Shown one piece after another: positions 62,981-64,000 of a stretch of DNA of 64,000 bases. The notes under the pieces are model-generated. The model saw only the letters and a program-made list of their open reading frames with translations. It did no database searches and was not told where the DNA came from. Source of the stretch: Emydura subglobosa (lineage: Eukaryota; Chordata; Testudines; Chelidae). The translations under genes and the position numbers were made by a program. Within the stretch, counting starts at the first letter, position 1. The number at the start of each line of letters is the position of its first letter. The DNA lies in contig ML679960.1 of the NCBI GenBank assembly GCA_007922225.1, positions 8,038,844 to 8,102,843 on the forward strand. The letters run 5' to 3'.

Positions 62981-63455
62981 ATGCTCTTCAAACTGATCAT
63001 CAGAAATGAGCTTCCCACAGACCAGGACACCCCAATTCAAAGCAGACCAGACCCTGCCAGAACAACAGATGCAAAACCTGCAGACATATCTCCATTGCTA
63101 CAATGTTCATCACTCCCCAAAACACAGATTTCAGATCCAGGGATTCTACATATGCCTATCACATCATGTGGTATATGGTGTACTTCATCCAGTGTACTAA
63201 ATTCCCCAATAATAATTATGTACGTGAAATCAGACAATCACAATGCTCCTGAATGAACTCACACAGGAAAATAATAAAAAACACCCTGTGGTTGAGCACT
63301 TTTCACAAAGCCATCACTCTATATCTGACCTATCAGTCCTCATCCTCAAAGGAAACCTGTACAACACTTTAATTACTCTGTTAGATACCAGAATCATGGA
63401 CTGAACAGAGGCACTGGATTTAGGGCTTATTACAACAATATCTGTAACACACTAA

Positions 63456-63709
63456 GGGCTAGTCTACACTTAAAATTTACAGCAGCACAGCTGTATTGAT
63501 TCAGCTTTGCCACTATAAGAATGCTTATGTAGCTGTGTTATGTTGAGAGCTCTCCCACCAACATAATAAAACCACCTAAACAAACGGTGGTAGCTCTGCT
63601 GCCGGAAGAGCGCTTATGCTGGCAAAACATATGTCACTCAAGGATGTCTTTTTTCACACCCCGGAGTGACAAAAGTTTTGCCGGAATAAGTGCTATCTTA
63701 GACAAGGCC
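63456..63709. mobile_element. ~254-bp PIF/Harbinger-like MITE nested in the Penelope fragment
   Basis: The left end GGGCTAGTCTACACT and right end TTAGACAAGGCC are inverted. Inside are further inverted motifs (ttttttcacaccccggagtg, and 'tagctctgctgccgg' near the centre). The left flank is TAA (63453-63455) and the right flank GAA (63710-63712), consistent with a TAA duplication carrying one later change; PIF/Harbinger elements duplicate TWA. The host sequence reads continuously when the MITE is mentally removed (actaa then ccccct). Confidence 0.7.
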
Positions 63710-63780
63710 GAACCCCCTCTTTTTGTCCTATGCCTGCAGAGGTGTTAACTGGCCATTCTAACTTGAATGGTCCCTTAGAG

Positions 63781-63904
63781 CAGTGTTTCTCAATAACTGT
63801 TCCATGGATCGGTGCCGGTCCCTGAGATCTCCCTGACACAGCTTGCACACAGCTTAGGAAGGCAGCAAACCGGTTCCTGGTATCAAAAAGGTTGAGAAAC
63901 ACTG
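63781..63904. mobile_element. 124-bp hAT MITE with 8-bp target duplication
   Basis: The left terminus CAGTGTTTCTCAA and right terminus TTGAGAAACACTG are exact inverted copies of 13 bases, of the CAGTGGTTCTCAA type used by Charlie-like hAT elements. Flanking 8-mers are CCTTAGAG (63773-63780) and CCTTAGAA (63905-63912), a near-perfect 8-bp duplication as hAT transposase makes. It has no coding capacity and depended on a partner transposase. Confidence 0.88.
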
Positions 63905-64000
63905 CCTTAGAATAAGTGCTAACTACTTATGCTAAACAATCTGTTCCACCTTGTATTTTGCTTGCTGCTGGGAATGGGAGTGGCTTTCCCACACCTGAAG

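Larger units (their letters stand above)
38097..64000 (-). other. DMD: DMD intron 48, 3' part
   Basis: At least 25.9 kb of intron 48. It ends at the exon 49 acceptor (pyrimidine tract and CAG just above 38096). I read for exon 48, which should contain a Leu-rich LEDLEEQLNHLLLWLS-like stretch, and did not find it on either strand, so it lies past the right edge. Repeat content is the highest in the window: CR1, LTR, Penelope and several MITEs, listed separately. The stretches 47-51.7 kb and 53.5-56.1 kb are unremarkable AT-rich intron. Confidence 0.88.
62981..64000 (+). pseudogene. Penelope-like retroelement fragment, interrupted by two MITEs
   Basis: The second copy of the sequence at 23725-24030, here longer. 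The shared stretch (about 63140-63390) is the GIY-YIG-type region but with stops. It continues with 'tggactgaacagaggcactg' and 'gcttattacaacaatatctg' to 63455. The tail resumes at 63710 ('aaccccctctttttgtccta'), resumes again at 63905, and runs off the right edge at 'cacacctgaag', just where a hammerhead-like CTGAAGA core would be expected. Two MITEs (63456-63709 and 63781-63904) split it. It is antisense to DMD. Confidence 0.65.

Noticed and set aside
38097..64000. DMD exon 48
   Set aside because: I looked for the LEDLEEQLNHLLLWLS-like segment and its complement on both strands. Nothing matches, so the exon is outside the window.
1..64000. Internal dystrophin promoters (Dp260, Dp140, Dp116, Dp71)
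   Set aside because: In known vertebrates these lie in introns 29, 44, 55 and 62, none of which is in this window. No first-exon-like sequence was found.
1..64000. tRNA, rRNA, CRISPR, operons or bacterial features
   Set aside because: Composition, intron-exon structure and repeats are those of a vertebrate. No cloverleaf, spaced-repeat array or operon structure was seen.
1..64000. A previously undescribed multi-gene system
   Set aside because: Only one host gene is present and it is well known. The unusual items are single mobile elements, not cooperating genes.

Overview
This window is vertebrate genomic DNA from inside one very large gene. Three short minus-strand exons match, in order, size and splice phase, human exons 49, 50 and 51 of dystrophin (DMD). 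They are 102, 109 and 236 bp long; the human exons are 102, 109 and 233 bp. They encode the end of spectrin-like repeat 19, hinge 3 and the start of repeat 20 of the central rod. Everything else is intron: part of intron 51 (1-1264), intron 50 (1501-27840), intron 49 (27950-37994) and part of intron 48 (38097-64000). Exon 48 lies beyond the right edge and exon 52 beyond the left edge. Transcription runs right to left, so the + strand is antisense.

The organism is most likely a turtle; another archosauromorph reptile such as a crocodilian is possible. The protein is dystrophin but diverged from mammals. The interspersed repeats are CR1 LINEs ending in the attctatg motif, Penelope-like fragments with a GIY-YIG-type reading frame, palindromic MITEs with GTCTACACT termini, and LTR-like pieces of a kind common in turtle genomes. 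No Alu, L1 or other mammalian repeats were seen. Family names come from recall and were not searched.

Intron 51 (part) holds only low-complexity tracts. Intron 50 holds a decayed hAT transposase (17634-18085, minus), one copy of a two-copy repeat family (16545-17330), two adjoining TG...CA-type elements (20773-22688) and a Penelope-like fragment (23725-24030). Intron 49 holds a hAT-like MITE, a 747-bp MITE with a GC-rich core (30455-31201), an 892-bp element with long inverted ends around an LTR-like core (31961-32852) and the second copy of the two-copy family (33100-33660, possibly to about 33900). Intron 48 (part) is the most repeat-dense. It has three CR1 copies, a probable solo LTR, a 274-bp palindromic element, a Penelope-type tail with a hammerhead-ribozyme-like core, an old LINE relic, and a Penelope fragment interrupted by two MITEs with visible target-site duplications.

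There are no other protein-coding genes, tRNAs, rRNAs, CRISPR arrays or prokaryotic features. The remaining open frames of 60-160 codons are chance frames or transposon debris. The only host function here is a segment of the dystrophin rod; the rest is the repeat history of its introns.
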